Shown here: one piece after another, positions 10,505-22,060 of the stretch | How positions within the stretch are numbered: position 1 is the first letter of the stretch | How the letters are laid out: each line of letters starts with the position of its first letter | From: Ilyonectria destructans | Taxonomy: Eukaryota; Ascomycota; Sordariomycetes; Hypocreales; Nectriaceae | Direction: 5' to 3' | DNA: 64,000 bases | Assembly: GCA_020740775.1 (NCBI GenBank) | Contig: JAHEWK010000002.1 | Span: forward strand, 1,240,001 to 1,304,000 | The notes under the pieces: generated by a model | Told to the model about the DNA's origin: nothing | Database searches by the model: none | What the model saw: the letters and a program-made list of their open reading frames with translations, nothing else | Program-made: the position numbers and the translations under genes

Positions 10505-10740
10505 CAAGCGACTGGACGGCGGATTCGGCAGTCCTGTCGTTGAGGAGACGGATGGCCTCGACTACCAGCACGCTCGCTCTGGCTCAAGTCGTCCTTGTGT
10601 CGACATTCCTCCTCTCGACTTAGGCATGATTGACAGGGCGGCTGACCATCGCACTGTGCACGGGAAAGACAGACATCCCAATAAGATCGACGGATGGTTA
10701 ACGGGATATTGCTGCAGCGCATCGTAGCACACCGCCGTCA
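10505..10740 (-). pseudogene. Fragment of Zn2Cys6 transcription factor gene
   Basis: Reading leftward, a splice-acceptor-like GTGCACAG precedes CDGQPPCQSCLSREEECRHK, the second half of a Zn(II)2Cys6 binuclear cluster (C-x5-C-x2-C-x6-C). Fungal regulators often have an intron exactly before CDG. The first half of the cluster is not recognisable upstream. Downstream, the typical continuation (EAIRLLNDRTAESAVQSLAT) appears in another frame, so an indel has occurred, and a stop follows soon. I read this as a broken regulator gene next to the HNH fossil. Confidence 0.6.
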
Positions 10741-11344
10741 ATCACCACCGTGGACAATGAAATGCCGGGATGCAAATAGAGGCCGAAAATAAGAAATAAT
10801 TGGCCGATGGTTTTCCTTGGCCCGGGTCGGCCGCATTTCCTAATAAGGCCATTTTCCCCATCCGCAGCGCTTGGCCGTCGCCTAGTCAGGGGTCAATATG
10901 GCCTGAGTCGCGTGCGTTGCCTCCACTGGAGCCCGGACGGTCAACGTCTCGCGATGTCTCTCCACCAGTCACGGCCGTATTTGTTTCGCCGCCTGAAACT
11001 CCACCGCTACGACCCTGCGACAGGAGACGTTTGGCGACGCGCACCCTTTTCCCGCCCTCAGGAGCATTTCTGTCTCTTCTCTTTTCCTTCTTTTCCGTTG
11101 ACGTTCGTTGCCGTATTTTCAAACATATTACTTCAATTTTTTGTGTATACTTCTTGTTCGTCTGGACTTGTGCGCTGCAGCTGGTCTGTCGACGTGAACT
11201 TCGCTAATACCTCCGCTCCGACACCGACTCACACCCGCCGACTCCATCTTTTTATCTCACTGCATCTCGCCAATCTCGGTGCTGCGGCAGGATTCATTCC
11301 ACATCACCACATCCCTCGTCATCTCAACAAAATACCGCCTCAAG
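10741..11344. promoter_or_regulatory. Promoter and leader of small secreted protein gene
   Basis: The region has a CT-rich tract from about 11050 to 11330 and CATCACCACATCCCTCG-like leader sequence directly before the ATG at 11345. A 217-residue plus-strand frame overlaps it but looks like translated leader, so it is not called as a gene. Confidence 0.45.
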
Positions 11345-11500
11345 ATGAAGACCTCCACCGTCCTTTTCACTGCCCTCTCGGTCGCCACCACCGTTGTGAG
11401 TGCCGGCATCGTCATCACGCCCATTTTCAGCAACCAGATCGTTCCGAAGAGTGCGGGTGATTGTCCCTATGGTGTCATCACGCCCCAAGGTTGCGGGTAG
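11345..11500 (+). CDS. Small secreted protein, function unknown
   Basis: The ATG at 11345 (CAAGATGAAG) opens a 51-residue frame. Residues 1-20 (MKTSTVLFTALSVATTVVSA) form a clear signal peptide. The mature part is about 31 residues (starting GIVITPIFSNQIVPKSAGDC) with two cysteines, in GDCPYG and PQGCG. The frame ends at TAG 11498-11500. An alternative is a 44-bp intron at 11497-11540, extending the C-terminus to GCGLAETRPKRG with a stop at 11571; its branch site would lie very close to the acceptor, so I prefer the unspliced end. A small secreted peptide of this kind could be a cell-wall, effector-like or killer-type product; no function is claimed. Confidence 0.6.
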   Translation: MKTSTVLFTALSVATTVVSAGIVITPIFSNQIVPKSAGDCPYGVITPQGCG

Positions 11501-11571
11501 GTTTTCAACCTTGATGTTGAGACAGAACGGGAACTAACAGATTGGCCGAAACTAGACCGAAGCGCGGCTGA

Positions 11572-12115
11572 AAGAACTCTTGTTCATTCGTTAGTGTATG
11601 ATAGCGGGAGCGATCAGTACCACGGTGTTGGGACTGTGGATGATAAACGTTCAAGGGGTTGTAATCGAGTTGGGGGGTTCAGTTCTTGAAATAGCTGGAG
11701 CGACAATCAAACCAATCGCCGTACCAGACAGAAAGGCAATCGCATGATGAGATATCCGACTTACTTTTAAGTCACAAACAAGCAATGGATCACCAATCCG
11801 ATGGAAGAAGCATCGTGTGCGCAAATTCGAGTCTCTTAACTCCAAGCGGATACGCTATGGAAATGTCATGCCGAGTCTATCCAAGAAACCAATCTCTAAA
11901 GCGACTTCATTAATATCCCAGCTTCCTATGTACAATTCCGACCGGATTTCTTTTGTCGGTTTCCTTGCGGTTGATAAGTAGGCACAAATTCTACACCCCA
12001 GAGAGGGCCCTGAGAAATAATCTCTATGTCAAGACAGCCCTCGGGTATCTTCAAGCCTGGTAAATAAATTTCTTGGCAGATAGAAAAACGCCACTCCAGA
12101 GAATATCCAATACAT
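11572..12115. other. Convergent intergenic region, no gene seen
   Basis: This spacer separates the 3' ends of the small secreted protein gene and the MFS transporter gene. Frames are short. No repeat or RNA gene was recognised. Confidence 0.45.
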
Positions 12116-14211
12116 CTAAACAGTTGAGGCAACATGAGAGTCGTAGCCGTTACGGTCCTCGTTCTTGGGCTCCTCGACGTGTTGCAGGGACTCAGTGGAA
12201 ACCTTGCGGAACGCATTGTCTTGCAGACGCTTCGCAACGTTGTTGGTGAGGTACTTCTCAACGTTGGGGACAAGGCAGGCGGCGACGAGGAGAATACACG
12301 AGAAGGGGATGGTGGCGTAGAAGACGATGTGGAACGAGTTGGTGTAGGCCTTGAGCATCGCTGCGCTGACGGCGGCGACCACCTTGTCGGTGACGCCAGG
12401 GACCGCGGAGTAGTCACCTGCCGTGATTCCCGCAAACAAAGCAGTGAGAGAGTCGGAAGGCAGACCAGCTTCAGTCGCAGCAGGAGTAACATACTCAGGA
12501 ATCCTTGTAGCGAGCTCGGTGTTGAGAACGGACACGTAGAGAGATTGAGCGATGGCACCACCCAGGGCACGAATGGATCCGAGGACACCAGTAGCCAAAC
12601 CGATATCTTGAGGGCCCCAAAGCAGCGTCACACCGGGGACGGCAACATTCTCAATGTATCCGACGGCCGTGCAGGCGATGGTGCCGAAGGTGATGGTGGC
12701 CGCCCAGCGGTCCTTGGACAGCGAGCTCATGGCGGTGATGAAGGAGAAGACAAGGACGGCAGCACCGATGCACTGGTACTTTAGCTTGGGGACATATGAG
12801 ATGGCGAGGCCGGACAAAGCCTGGCCGAGAAGCACACCGCCGCCGACGACGGAGCTCTGCCATCCAATCTGGATGGAATCGGTCGTGTAGATGGTCGAGA
12901 TGATGGTGGGCCAGAGAACGGTAAGGGAATAGTAAACGATGGAAGCGACGGTGGCGATGGCGACGATGGCGACGAAACCAATGTTCTTGAAGACGCGGGG
13001 GGGCATAAGAGGCTGGACCTTGCAGAAGAATCCCTCTAAATACGATGTTAGTCACGGCATACTACAATAGGGGAAACAGGCACATACCATAGATAAAGAA
13101 GGCCGCAACAGTCAGGATGCCAATGATGAGAGTGCAGAGAACCTCGACGCTCTTCCAAGGGTATGAGGTTCCGCCCCAGGAGAGGCCGATGAGGAACAGA
13201 ACACAGCCGGCGAGGAAGAGGAAGATGCCAACCCAGTCGAGCTCTTTGGTCTGCTGCATGCGAGTTTTTCCGACATGGAGCTGCTCAAAGGTAGGGGGAT
13301 GGTAGAGGAACTGGTAAAGAGCGAGGGTGATGGTGCTCAGGATGATGCCGATGTAGTAGCTCCAACGCCAACCCTGCGCCGTGTTCTCGATGAAGCTGCG
13401 GGCGATGATGGGGCCGAAGACTGCGAAGGGCATCGAGGTCATGAAGACGAAGCCGATGATGGGGCCGCGGTGTTTGTTGGGGACGAGTTCGCCCAGAACA
13501 ATACCAAAGGAGAGTTGGCCAGCAGCCGCGAGACCGTTGCATCCGTTGGAAGCAATCAACATGGCAACGCTGTTCGCAGTGCCGCCAAGAATGCATCCAA
13601 TGAGACCGAGAAGAGACGTGCCGAGGACCATCCACTTGCGGCCGTAAAGATCTGAGAGACGACCGACGAGGAGGAAACCGATAGAAGAGCCCATAGTCCA
13701 GATGGTCGCGACCCAGTTGATATTGGCCGAGGGGCCAATATCCGCGTTAATGAGTGTCCTGGTAAGAATTCCCTGTTAGTTACCAGCACATTTCTACGAT
13801 GACACCGAAGCGATCGGGATCTACCAGCAAGTAGATATTATCAAAGTACATACAGAGTGTTGGCCGGGAGTACCCAGCCCAAGTAGGCGCAGATACTGGC
13901 GAGAGATTGAGCCTATTCATGGTGGTTAGTTCCGAAACCTCGCCACTTCCGGTGTCCATAGGAGCAGAGAAACTAACCGCGAGAGTACCGAGAAACTGAG
14001 GGCTCTTGTAGTAGCCCACGGGCATCTGGTCGAAATCGCCACCAAGAGCATGCTTGTCGACATACTCGACAGTGCCGTCGGCGTAGACGACCTTTTCCGT
14101 ATCGGTAGGCGCATGCGACGAGCGAGGAGTTTCCGGTTCCTCGTTGCGCAGCGACTCAGCCGGCGGCTGCTTTTCGGTTTGGCCCTCGGCCGAGTGCTCA
14201 CTGGGCGGCAT
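12116..14211 (-). CDS. TRI12-family major facilitator efflux transporter
   Basis: Four exons on the minus strand (14211-13978, 13912-13854, 13758-13088, 13035-12116) encode 627 residues. Splices restore AYLGWVLPANTL|TLINADIGPSAN across intron 2. The N-terminus is about 70 hydrophilic residues (PADGTVEYVDKHA-like). Hydrophobic spans follow, including the MFS loop signature GRLSDLYGRKW between spans 2 and 3, and WSYYIGIILSTITLALYQFL. The order and length match the fungal TRI12 subgroup (trichothecene efflux pump and siderophore-type transporters), with about 14 spans at the plasma membrane. The hydrophilic tail ends NEDRNGYDSHVASTV. The substrate is unknown: no toxin or siderophore biosynthesis gene lies nearby, so a general drug or metabolite exporter is likely. 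Confidence 0.9.
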
Positions 14212-17200
14212 TACGGCGGTTGCGGGAGTTGTCGCAAAGAATCTCCTCGTGAGACGGTTCGCCCCGGTGTAGGTCGCGCGGGAGAGTGACCTGCCTGGAA
14301 GCCAACGACACCAGGTCGGATGGCTTGTGTTGGCGGTTTACAGATGGGTATCCCGGGCAAGGGAGACAGACAGGGTGAACGAAAGTGAGAGTGGGTTTCC
14401 TTGGCTAAAGGCTTGATCGACAGGTCGAGGGACGATCCAGGAATATATGTACTATGGAGATATGACGGGGGTGTAGATCCCTCCCACCAAGGCTCAGGCA
14501 GGGCCAGCGAGATACTACGTACAGTACGCAGCATCTCTAACGGATGTTCTCACGGATACCTAGTTCCTAGTCCTTGGTCCTAGCTGACAGCAAATCCAAG
14601 AATACCCCGAGCATGGTGGATGGTAGGATGCGGCATGATCCATGAGACGGGCGGCGGCGCCCCATCCGCGTCACGCTGGCCGTGGGGCCGACCCAGCTAG
14701 ATCAGGCCCTAAACATAGCGGCCTTCGCTTCGAGACTTCTCCCCCAGAAATCCGAATCCGGGGCCCGAATTGAGCAGAAAGGGGAGCCCGGGGGAGGTGG
14801 GACACAGGGTCCGTCCGTGGTGGAGCTGGCGGGCGAGGCGATGGAGCCCCATGAGGACGACAACCGGCGGTTGATGCAGACATTGGGTGCGTAATTACTC
14901 GGTATTCGTACACATATGCTTTATTCTCCCAGGTACATATTACTGCAGGCAGGAAGAGTAGTAGGGCGTTGACAAGGGTGGTACCAGAAGACTACGACGA
15001 CGGCGAAAACGACAATGACACCGATACAATGGAGCCATGCATATTCCGCGTAGGCATGTACGAAGTATGTATAGACGGACAGGCCACCAGATAGCGCCAG
15101 GGCCAGCCAGCCAGCAAGCAAGGTCGGATCATCACCCATCTAGATGCTCTCTATGGATCACTCGATTGAGCCTGTGTCAAGAGTCCGCCATTGTCTGTCA
15201 CTGTCTGCCATCTGACTTTGCGACTGAAGCAAGCAGCAACAACGCATCGCCTCGTCCTCAGGATGATGGATTGCAGTCCTGCGCCACGATCAACAGCTAA
15301 CATCCAGCCACGAGATGGGTGGATGGATCCAAGTCGACTCATCTCTACTCAGCATGCTTTGCCCCGAGCTGCGGCCGACAGATTCTGCATGACTCGGGTT
15401 TCACCGTGCTTTCGCAGATATATGACCCGTGAGACGCAAGGTGCCGGACGTCCTCCATCCCATTGGGACAGAGCATGCAGCTAGAGCGGCCGCGGCGTGA
15501 GGGCCAGCACGAGGCGATGTGACGAAAGGGAAGGGATCGCCACTTGGACGACAAGGAAGGCTGACGCTGAACCAACAACGTTATCCAAACAGCCACATGC
15601 AGTGCTGCTCTGGTCGTAAGTGTCAACCGGGGCATATTTCCGCTTGGCAGCTCGATACTCCCATGGTGCCTGGGACTATCCAAGGGCCCAATTTACGCCA
15701 TGCCACATTGCGACACCACTCACGAGCCGTCGTTCGGTTGACAGCCAGTGCCGTACACCTTAGACAGCGGTGGATCCGTCCAGTCATTTTCATTCTCGTA
15801 CTCTGTCGTCTGGCGAGCTGGCCTGGCAGGGCTCTCTGTAAGGGATCTTCTCGGCAGCCATGGATATCAATACCCGGGACATGACCTAGCATGGATAGCT
15901 GGCCTCTGATCCCCCGGCCCAATCCCTGCCTGCTGCGTACTCAAATTTAGTGCAGTCTGGTCCCTCTTTAGCGAGGCGAATAGTGCTGCGCAGACGTCTG
16001 TACACAGTACGTAAACAGCACTTGGCTGGGCTTATAACGATGCGACCTTGGTTATGGCTGTTGGTTGAACGTCCGAATGGCCGGCATCTGGCTCCGCCGC
16101 GGGTTTCAGACGCGGGAATGCAGCTTGGCATCGGCATCGCAGCGACTGTTAGTATTTTAGGCATTTTTTGCCTACATCTACTATCTCATTTCCCTCCTCG
16201 CACTCGCAGAAGCTCCAACGACTTAAACGCGGGCCTCGAGAGAACGGCTGGCGACCCACGTCCATCTAAAACGGGGAGGATCTCTCACGGTGACGGGCAG
16301 ATCTCCCCTCACTCCTTTCCAGTCTCCATACTCCATAGTCCCACTCCCCACAATAACTTGACAATCTCGACTCCATCGCAAGTCGCGGGAAGACGACGGG
16401 TGTAGATCCGCCCACTCTTAGCCCCCCGTAGCACCACGGCTTCGCAGAGTTGCCAAGATCCTCACGCCATGCCAGGCCACGACACCCCTGGTCTCTCCTT
16501 GGTGGGATAAATTTTGCTGAACTGGGATGCTCGTCTCCTCTGGTCTCTTTTGACTCTTCCATTTACCAGAACCCCTCACCCATGTGGCGATCCGGGGGTC
16601 CCTCGAGCAGAACGGCTTCTAGGGCCAATGCCCCATCAACGTCGCTCGCTTCTCTCCACCAAACAAAATGCCCTTGCCACGACACCTTGCCACGACATGA
16701 AGGGATTGCAATACTACAGTACACATGCTCCCTGCGAACTCTCCGCTATTGCATTTCAAACTCTCCCTGTGAGGTACATCGCTTCGTGTCGTTACCAACT
16801 TACCCCTGGCAGTGTGGCGACAATCGCGCGTGCCCATCCCTTCAGCTCTGCATTGGCTCATCTTGGTCGGCCATCTCATCTCAGCACAGACTGGGCTGCT
16901 CGCTCTCTTGTCTTGAGCGATCCGATCGAAAATCCCATCCTCATCGGGCGTCCGCCTTGAAGGAACAGATACTGTATCTGCGCAGATCCTCCTCGTGCGT
17001 GTTGGGACATATGTGGCATGTGGGGGCTTGTGCTATATATACCGGCCAACTCAGCAAAATCTTCAGTATCGCAGGCATTGCCCACCCTTGCACAAAACTG
17101 ACTGCCGTGTGTTGGCTCTCCAACAGCAGTTTCGACGTACTATCTTGTGCCGGCATTGTCAAGCGGCATCGTCCTGCCCCGGCTGCGCCGTTATGGTACG

Positions 17201-19887
17201 CATCCAGGGGTATTTTCGGCTTCCTCGCCATAACAGCCCTGGGAAACCTTCTCGGCTGTTGTTTGGCAAAACATCGCACGTAACCTCGCAGACAAGGATT
17301 CCAATTTCTGCGGAAACTGGCCACTTGGGCCACAACCCCAGTAGCCAGGCTGTCAGGTCCAGGATTGTGTTCCCCGTCTCACCTCTGTAACAGTCTAGAC
17401 CTGCGGGCCAAGCCGACAGGCATCCATCAGCCTCGTTTGCCGACATTCTTTGCTCTCGCGAGATGATTCGATGCATGTCGTGTCACCGGCTCTTCTCCAA
17501 TCTCAATACTATATGCTCAACGCTCTCAAGGGCTTTTCCTGGTAGCCACATGCCCGCAAGGTGGATGGGCTCTCGATCTCAGGTCCGCCGCCGTCAACGG
17601 CGCAGGACGCAGAATCCTTCAGGTGCCAATCGTTCACCGTGGAGACACTCTCAGGCAAGTCCATTTATCTAACATGGACGTGCATGGTCATCCCTTGTGG
17701 AATATGCCACCTGCGGATTATATGCATCCTGTAGGCGAAGCGTTGGGAATGCAACATATCTTGCGTCAACCCAAAATAGTGCCCCGATGTCGACCTCACC
17801 CTCTATCTTCTCTCCTGAAGTCGTCGGGTTTATGGTACAGTTGAATATAAGAATGGTATTGCAATTTTGAGTCATCTTCTTCTCGTCTGTCAGCGGAAAA
17901 CTTCACCCGAAGCACCTAGACCGCCTTACTGAGCGAACACATCCTCGTCTCACCCCAGGTAACCGTCACAGTTCACCTAGACCTAGCTTCAGTATCCATG
18001 TCCTCAAATTCATGGTTCTAGACCCGATGACCCATGCCTGGTACATGAACCATTAGCTTCAGGCAAGAATCCCTCCCGCAGATGGTCAAGACGGACGTGA
18101 TCGTGAGAGCCAAGAACCCTTGCCCTGTGATATTCGGGCCCGAATGGCAGCTAGACCATGCAGAGATAGCGCGGGCTCTGCCCAGCGCCTCTGCTGGTGT
18201 CCGTCCCTGGTCTATACAGAGCTGAAAAATATCGCGTTTCGTTACCCCACGAAGTGAGCCGGTTTTCAAACGATCATCCCGTCCTAGCCCCTCATCATAC
18301 AGGTATTCCAAACGCCCTCGCACCACTCCTCGCTGCCACCGACATCATGCTCACGATGCCTCATCTCTTGGGTTACATCTTGGGTGAAGAATACAAAGCT
18401 CGCCGACCTCAGCTTGTTGCCCCCAATGAGCAGCCCTGGTCCATAACGAAACTTAAACCCCTTGTAGAGTTCATGCCACCAATCGAGACCAGGTACCAGG
18501 AAACGAGAAGAACCATGCAAACTTGACTCTCATGACTACGTAGTCGACAACGATAGTACGCCACCATGACTCGGGGGTGCCCTTCTCTTGGTAGTCGACA
18601 CTCCCAGCTAGGTCAATGCAGCCAGCCGACTCGGTAATAACCATGGGACACAAAACCCCTGACCATGGTGGCGGAACTGGGTGTCAAGGGGGATCGGACG
18701 CCACGTCGCGAACCTCAACCGTCAGGGGAACGATCCGAAAAGAGCAGCCGTGGATCGGTACCAGCTGTTGTCGGTCTGTGGCGAGCTTCCGAATGTCAGA
18801 AAACAAAGGCTTAAGTACAGACACGGTCTATGTTACATCAATTTCGAGCAAGAGATACCATCACAGCCTGGTGATGTCCCCTCTATTAACCCTTTTACCA
18901 CCGCCAGTTCTTCAATAACACATACAAAACCACATTGATACTTACACAAACCGCCAAGTGACGAAAACAGTTGTACGAGGGTTCAAGTCCAGCTCTTTTT
19001 CAAGTTTAAGGGATATACCGGGCAGACGGCTTCGTATATCGTAACACCATTTTGAAGCGGAGAAGTGCCACCAGCTGCTCCGTGAGCCAGAAGCATTAAT
19101 AAATATCGTCGCTTACCGGAATTGCCAATGCAAGCTACTGAAGTCAGTGCAAAATACCAATATTAAGGTGACATCGGGCTCGGACAATACGTATTTCCCC
19201 AGTTCCCTCATCTTCCAGTACTATATCGGATCATCCAGGTTATAATCCTGCTCGATCCCGAAACTCATGGGGAGCCCGGGTTGAGCAATAACACATGCGT
19301 CGATAGTTGACGTAATTTTCACTACATGAAATGGTACCATTCGGTGGTTCCCGAAATGGAAAATCCCCCGTCTCTTTTTGTTTAGTCTTAGTACCATTTT
19401 AGTTTGCCTTGAGTTTCATTTCCCAGACATTACTTCTTCACGCGGCACTCAGGACGACATGTCCTCAATCCAGGTTACTTTCTCGGACCATAGTTTTAGG
19501 CATTTTGACATTTTGGAGAAAAGGGCTACAAATCAACACATATTAGCGCCTCTCAAAACGCTGAAATTTATTAAAAGAATAACCATGTTAAGTCAGACAA
19601 AGATTGAGATCCTTGCGTGTGTGAATGTTGTTGGTTCGCCCTTGGGCGTTAAGTTACCCTATACGATGAATATGACGGGGCTAAAAGAGTTTTTTTTTTC
19701 ATTACACCTCCGATTCATCATTGAATCATGTACAAGAAAATCAAAGCCAAATGGATTTAGACTCCTTGTAATTTAGTGGTCAAGTTTCGTAGGCTTCTAC
19801 ATATTTCGTCATTGTTGCATCAACCACGGTGTGCAGATTTTCCTGCACGAAACCTAGAGGCAGGCAATAAACCTCCGAAAATCATAC
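14212..19887. other. Gene-poor 5.7-kb region
   Basis: No convincing protein gene was found on either strand. Up to about 18 kb the base composition is balanced and the open frames (for example 16450-17283 +) have compositions typical of chance translation: high Cys, Arg and Ser, with no domain. Minus-strand frames at 18280-18660 contain short protein-like pieces (SRFLVPGLDWWHELYKGFK) that may be a relic. From about 19 kb the DNA becomes AT-richer up to the tRNA gene. The left end should hold the promoter of the MFS transporter. Confidence 0.5.
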
Positions 19888-19976
19888 GGGCGAATGGTTT
19901 AGTGGTATAATACTCCCTTAGCATGTTTCGTCTGAATATCTGGGAGTGGTCCAGGGTTCGATTCCCTGTTCGTCCA
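19888..19976 (+). tRNA. tRNA-Ala (anticodon AGC) with 17-nt intron
   Basis: The acceptor arms GGGCGAA (19888-19894) and TTCGTCC (19969-19975) pair fully, with a G3:U70 wobble, the alanine identity element, and A73 at 19976. The D region reads TGGTTTAGTGGTATAAT. The anticodon stem CTCCC/GGGAG encloses loop TT-AGC-A with the anticodon at 19920-19922. A 17-nt intron at 19924-19940 lies after position 37, the canonical place. The T arm is CAGGG-TTCGATT-CCCTG. Removal of the intron leaves 72 nt. The D stem is weak (about 3 pairs), as in several fungal tRNAs. No other tRNA was found in the window. Confidence 0.9.
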
Positions 19977-20271
19977 ACGTCGGTGGTTTGATTCCACCTA
20001 ATATCCTCTTTTTGTTGGCCGCTTGTATCAACTTTTTTGCCCTTGACGAGGCAAACGAGTTGTCAGAGTAAGCAGGGTAGGAACGAGATACTCAAAAATA
20101 AGACGGCCTTGGGTACCTAATTATCAGGTGTCGTAATTAGTTCCAGTTCACACGGCCTCATACCCCGCATAAATGGGTGGCAACTGCATTCACGGACTCT
20201 CAACTTCAACCCAGCCATCGAAAAGCATCGCGACGCAACAATATCGGGATCAAATCCAACAGTACCTTGAT

Positions 20272-21084
20272 ATGAAACTATACCAAATCCTTACTCTAAC
20301 AAGTGGGGTCGGAGCCGTCTGGCCTGCTTTTCTCGGGTCCTCAACCTGCAATATTGAGCCCAAGGCAAATGTCCCCGGCGTTCTGGCTGTTGCAGCTAAG
20401 GCATCCAGAGAATTCGCCACAGAGACCCTTCCGCAGGCGATTGACCAAGGCGTGAAATGGGTCGTTGCAAACCCCTTTTCATGCGGTGGTGCAGGGGTCG
20501 GGCTGCTTTCTATGACCGCACCGGGGCTGGTGGCAACTCCTCTACTGGGCGTCATGGGTTTCGGGGCAGATGGTATTGTTGCGAGTGAGTTTATCTCTTG
20601 TATATCTTAGATTCTCCCGGCAAGCCATATCTACGGTACGTATATATATAATTACACGGATTAACCAGTTCTGCGTTCCAGGTTCCTATGCGGCCACCAT
20701 CCAGAGCGCCTTCGGTAGCATTATATCACCTTCGCTATTCGCGACATTGCAGAGCGCCGGCGCTGGTGGATATGGAGTGGCAAAGGTGTACTCAGTTATC
20801 CAAGTGAGCGGCGCAATTACTTCATCCGTGGGGGCAAGTCTTGCTTGGGTGAAGTCAAAGTCGGGATTGAAGGCTGCTGAGAGCTCTCCGAGGGCGGCGC
20901 AGGTGAGATGGGGCAGGCCCTCGCCTTTGAAACATTGCTAACCTCGACATAGGCTAGCTACTTCACTTTGAATACTGGCAACCTCGTCCTAGTCGTTGGA
21001 TTTGTCGTCGTGGGACTGGTAGCAGCGGTGGGTCTAGGTATTCTTATGACTTCCCAACGGCGAAGTGTGAAGGGGGGAACCTAG
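20272..21084 (+). CDS. IFI6/ISG12-like (Ifi-6-16 family) membrane protein
   Basis: Three exons (20272-20584, 20682-20902, 20953-21084) encode 221 residues. The ATG at 20272 gives a signal peptide (MKLYQILTLTSGVGAVWPAF); an in-frame ATG at 20173 would add 33 hydrophilic residues before it and is less likely. The centre is Gly/Ala/Ser-rich and hydrophobic (GGAGVGLLSMTAPGLVATPL, then GSYAATIQSAFGSII and LFATLQSAGAGGYG), closely resembling the Ifi-6-16 domain of animal interferon-induced IFI6/ISG12 proteins and their fungal relatives. A last exon adds a membrane span (LVLVVGFVVVGLVAAVGLGI) and a basic tail (SQRRSVKGGT). In animals these proteins act in mitochondria or the ER and affect cell death; the fungal role is unknown. 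Confidence 0.75.
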
Positions 21085-21179
21085 AGTTTGTGTGGTGAAG
21101 TCCAGAACGGCAATTGGCAATAATTGTGAGTTCGTAAAAGGCAAGAGTTAAAGGAAGCTATCGTCGTGTCAAAAGTTAC

Positions 21180-22060
21180 TGATCTGAATTGACTGGGATG
21201 CATTTGAGTTGGCAACTAATCACTATATTACTAAGTGGAAAACTACCCCAGAAAAACTCCCACCCACCGTTCATATCGTAGTTAATTAGATAGCCCCAAA
21301 TATAGCTTGAGCCTAATAAAACTTGGGAGTTCTTCGCAGCAGGCTGGGTGGACGCTGTTGTGTCAGATATAGAGGAGGCTGAAAGAGAGTTTCTACTGCA
21401 TCCCTTTTCTAACATCTCTGTCGACATCAGAGTGGCGATGGTGTTGGTTGCGTTGCGATCAAATAGCAAAGAAGCGGGGTTATTAGTAACGAAAGCTTCG
21501 AGGGCGGGTTAAAGTTGAGGGTATGGTGAAGGTGGTTATGATGTGAGGTGTCTGCTCCTGGCCTAGTTTTACTAACATCTTCGTGCCGGCCTTGCTTTCA
21601 AGATCCAATCACTAGAGCTTATTCGCTGCAGAAGCAACTATATCCATACACATTTGATGCTGCTCCTTGTCAATCGTATCTCATGCTTCCTTCAGTGCGG
21701 TGGTGTCACCGTAGTATACTGTGGCAGAATACTCGACTCGTCTATCGTCAAACTTTATGGCGATGTTCACGTCCAATATCCTGGAACCAGATCCGGTAGT
21801 TGGAGTCTTGCCAATTTCTGCAAACCTGCTATAGTGACTAACCTTCTCCCTGAAGTATCCAGAAAGAGACTCACCTCGAAAGGAATGCGAACTGTGCACA
21901 TGCTAAATGTGTTGGAGATGACACTGCGCACAACTCTGTCGAATCAATGTGGGATCGTCAACTCGAGTTGCTCATTTGATCCGGAGATTAGGGACAGGTT
22001 TCATCGCCAGGTGATATTCCAGATCGCCAGTTCGGCCGCTCAGTCAGCCGTCTTGTGAGA
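21180..22060 (-). pseudogene. Degenerate coding relic, unrecognised
   Basis: On the minus strand, an intron-like GTGAGT..GCAG joins to RFAEIGKTPTTGSGSRILDV and NIAIKFDDRRVEYSATVYYG, a protein-like stretch that meets a TGA and then continues in frame as DTIDKEQHQMCMDIVASAAN. A further frame at 21176-21469 has DRNATNTIATLMSTEMLEKG and SSYIWGYLINYDMNGGWEFF. Stops and frame changes break any full-length product. I read it as a RIP-affected or otherwise decayed gene. The family is unknown. Confidence 0.4.

Noticed and set aside
10807..11460. 217-residue frame over the small secreted protein
   Set aside because: It reads through the promoter and leader in another frame, with low-complexity His/Arg composition and no domain.
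16450..17283. 277-residue frame in the gene-poor region
   Set aside because: Composition is high in Cys, Ser, Arg and His, with no domain, and the opposite strand also has long frames; typical chance translation.
18284..18660. Minus-strand protein-like pieces near 18.3-18.7 kb
   Set aside because: Short fragments in different frames with stops; too little to call a gene or a named fossil, though a relic remains possible.
18961..19000. Possible tRNA B box GGTTCAAGTCC
   Set aside because: The flanking bases do not form a T stem and no acceptor or anticodon stem could be drawn.
19378..19776. 132-residue frame left of the tRNA gene
   Set aside because: It lies in AT-rich DNA, lacks a recognisable family and has a poly-Phe run from a T tract; no splice-supported extension.
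14212..19887. Secondary-metabolite cluster next to the TRI12-type pump
   Set aside because: No synthase, synthetase, terpene cyclase, P450 or other tailoring gene is visible within the flanking DNA.
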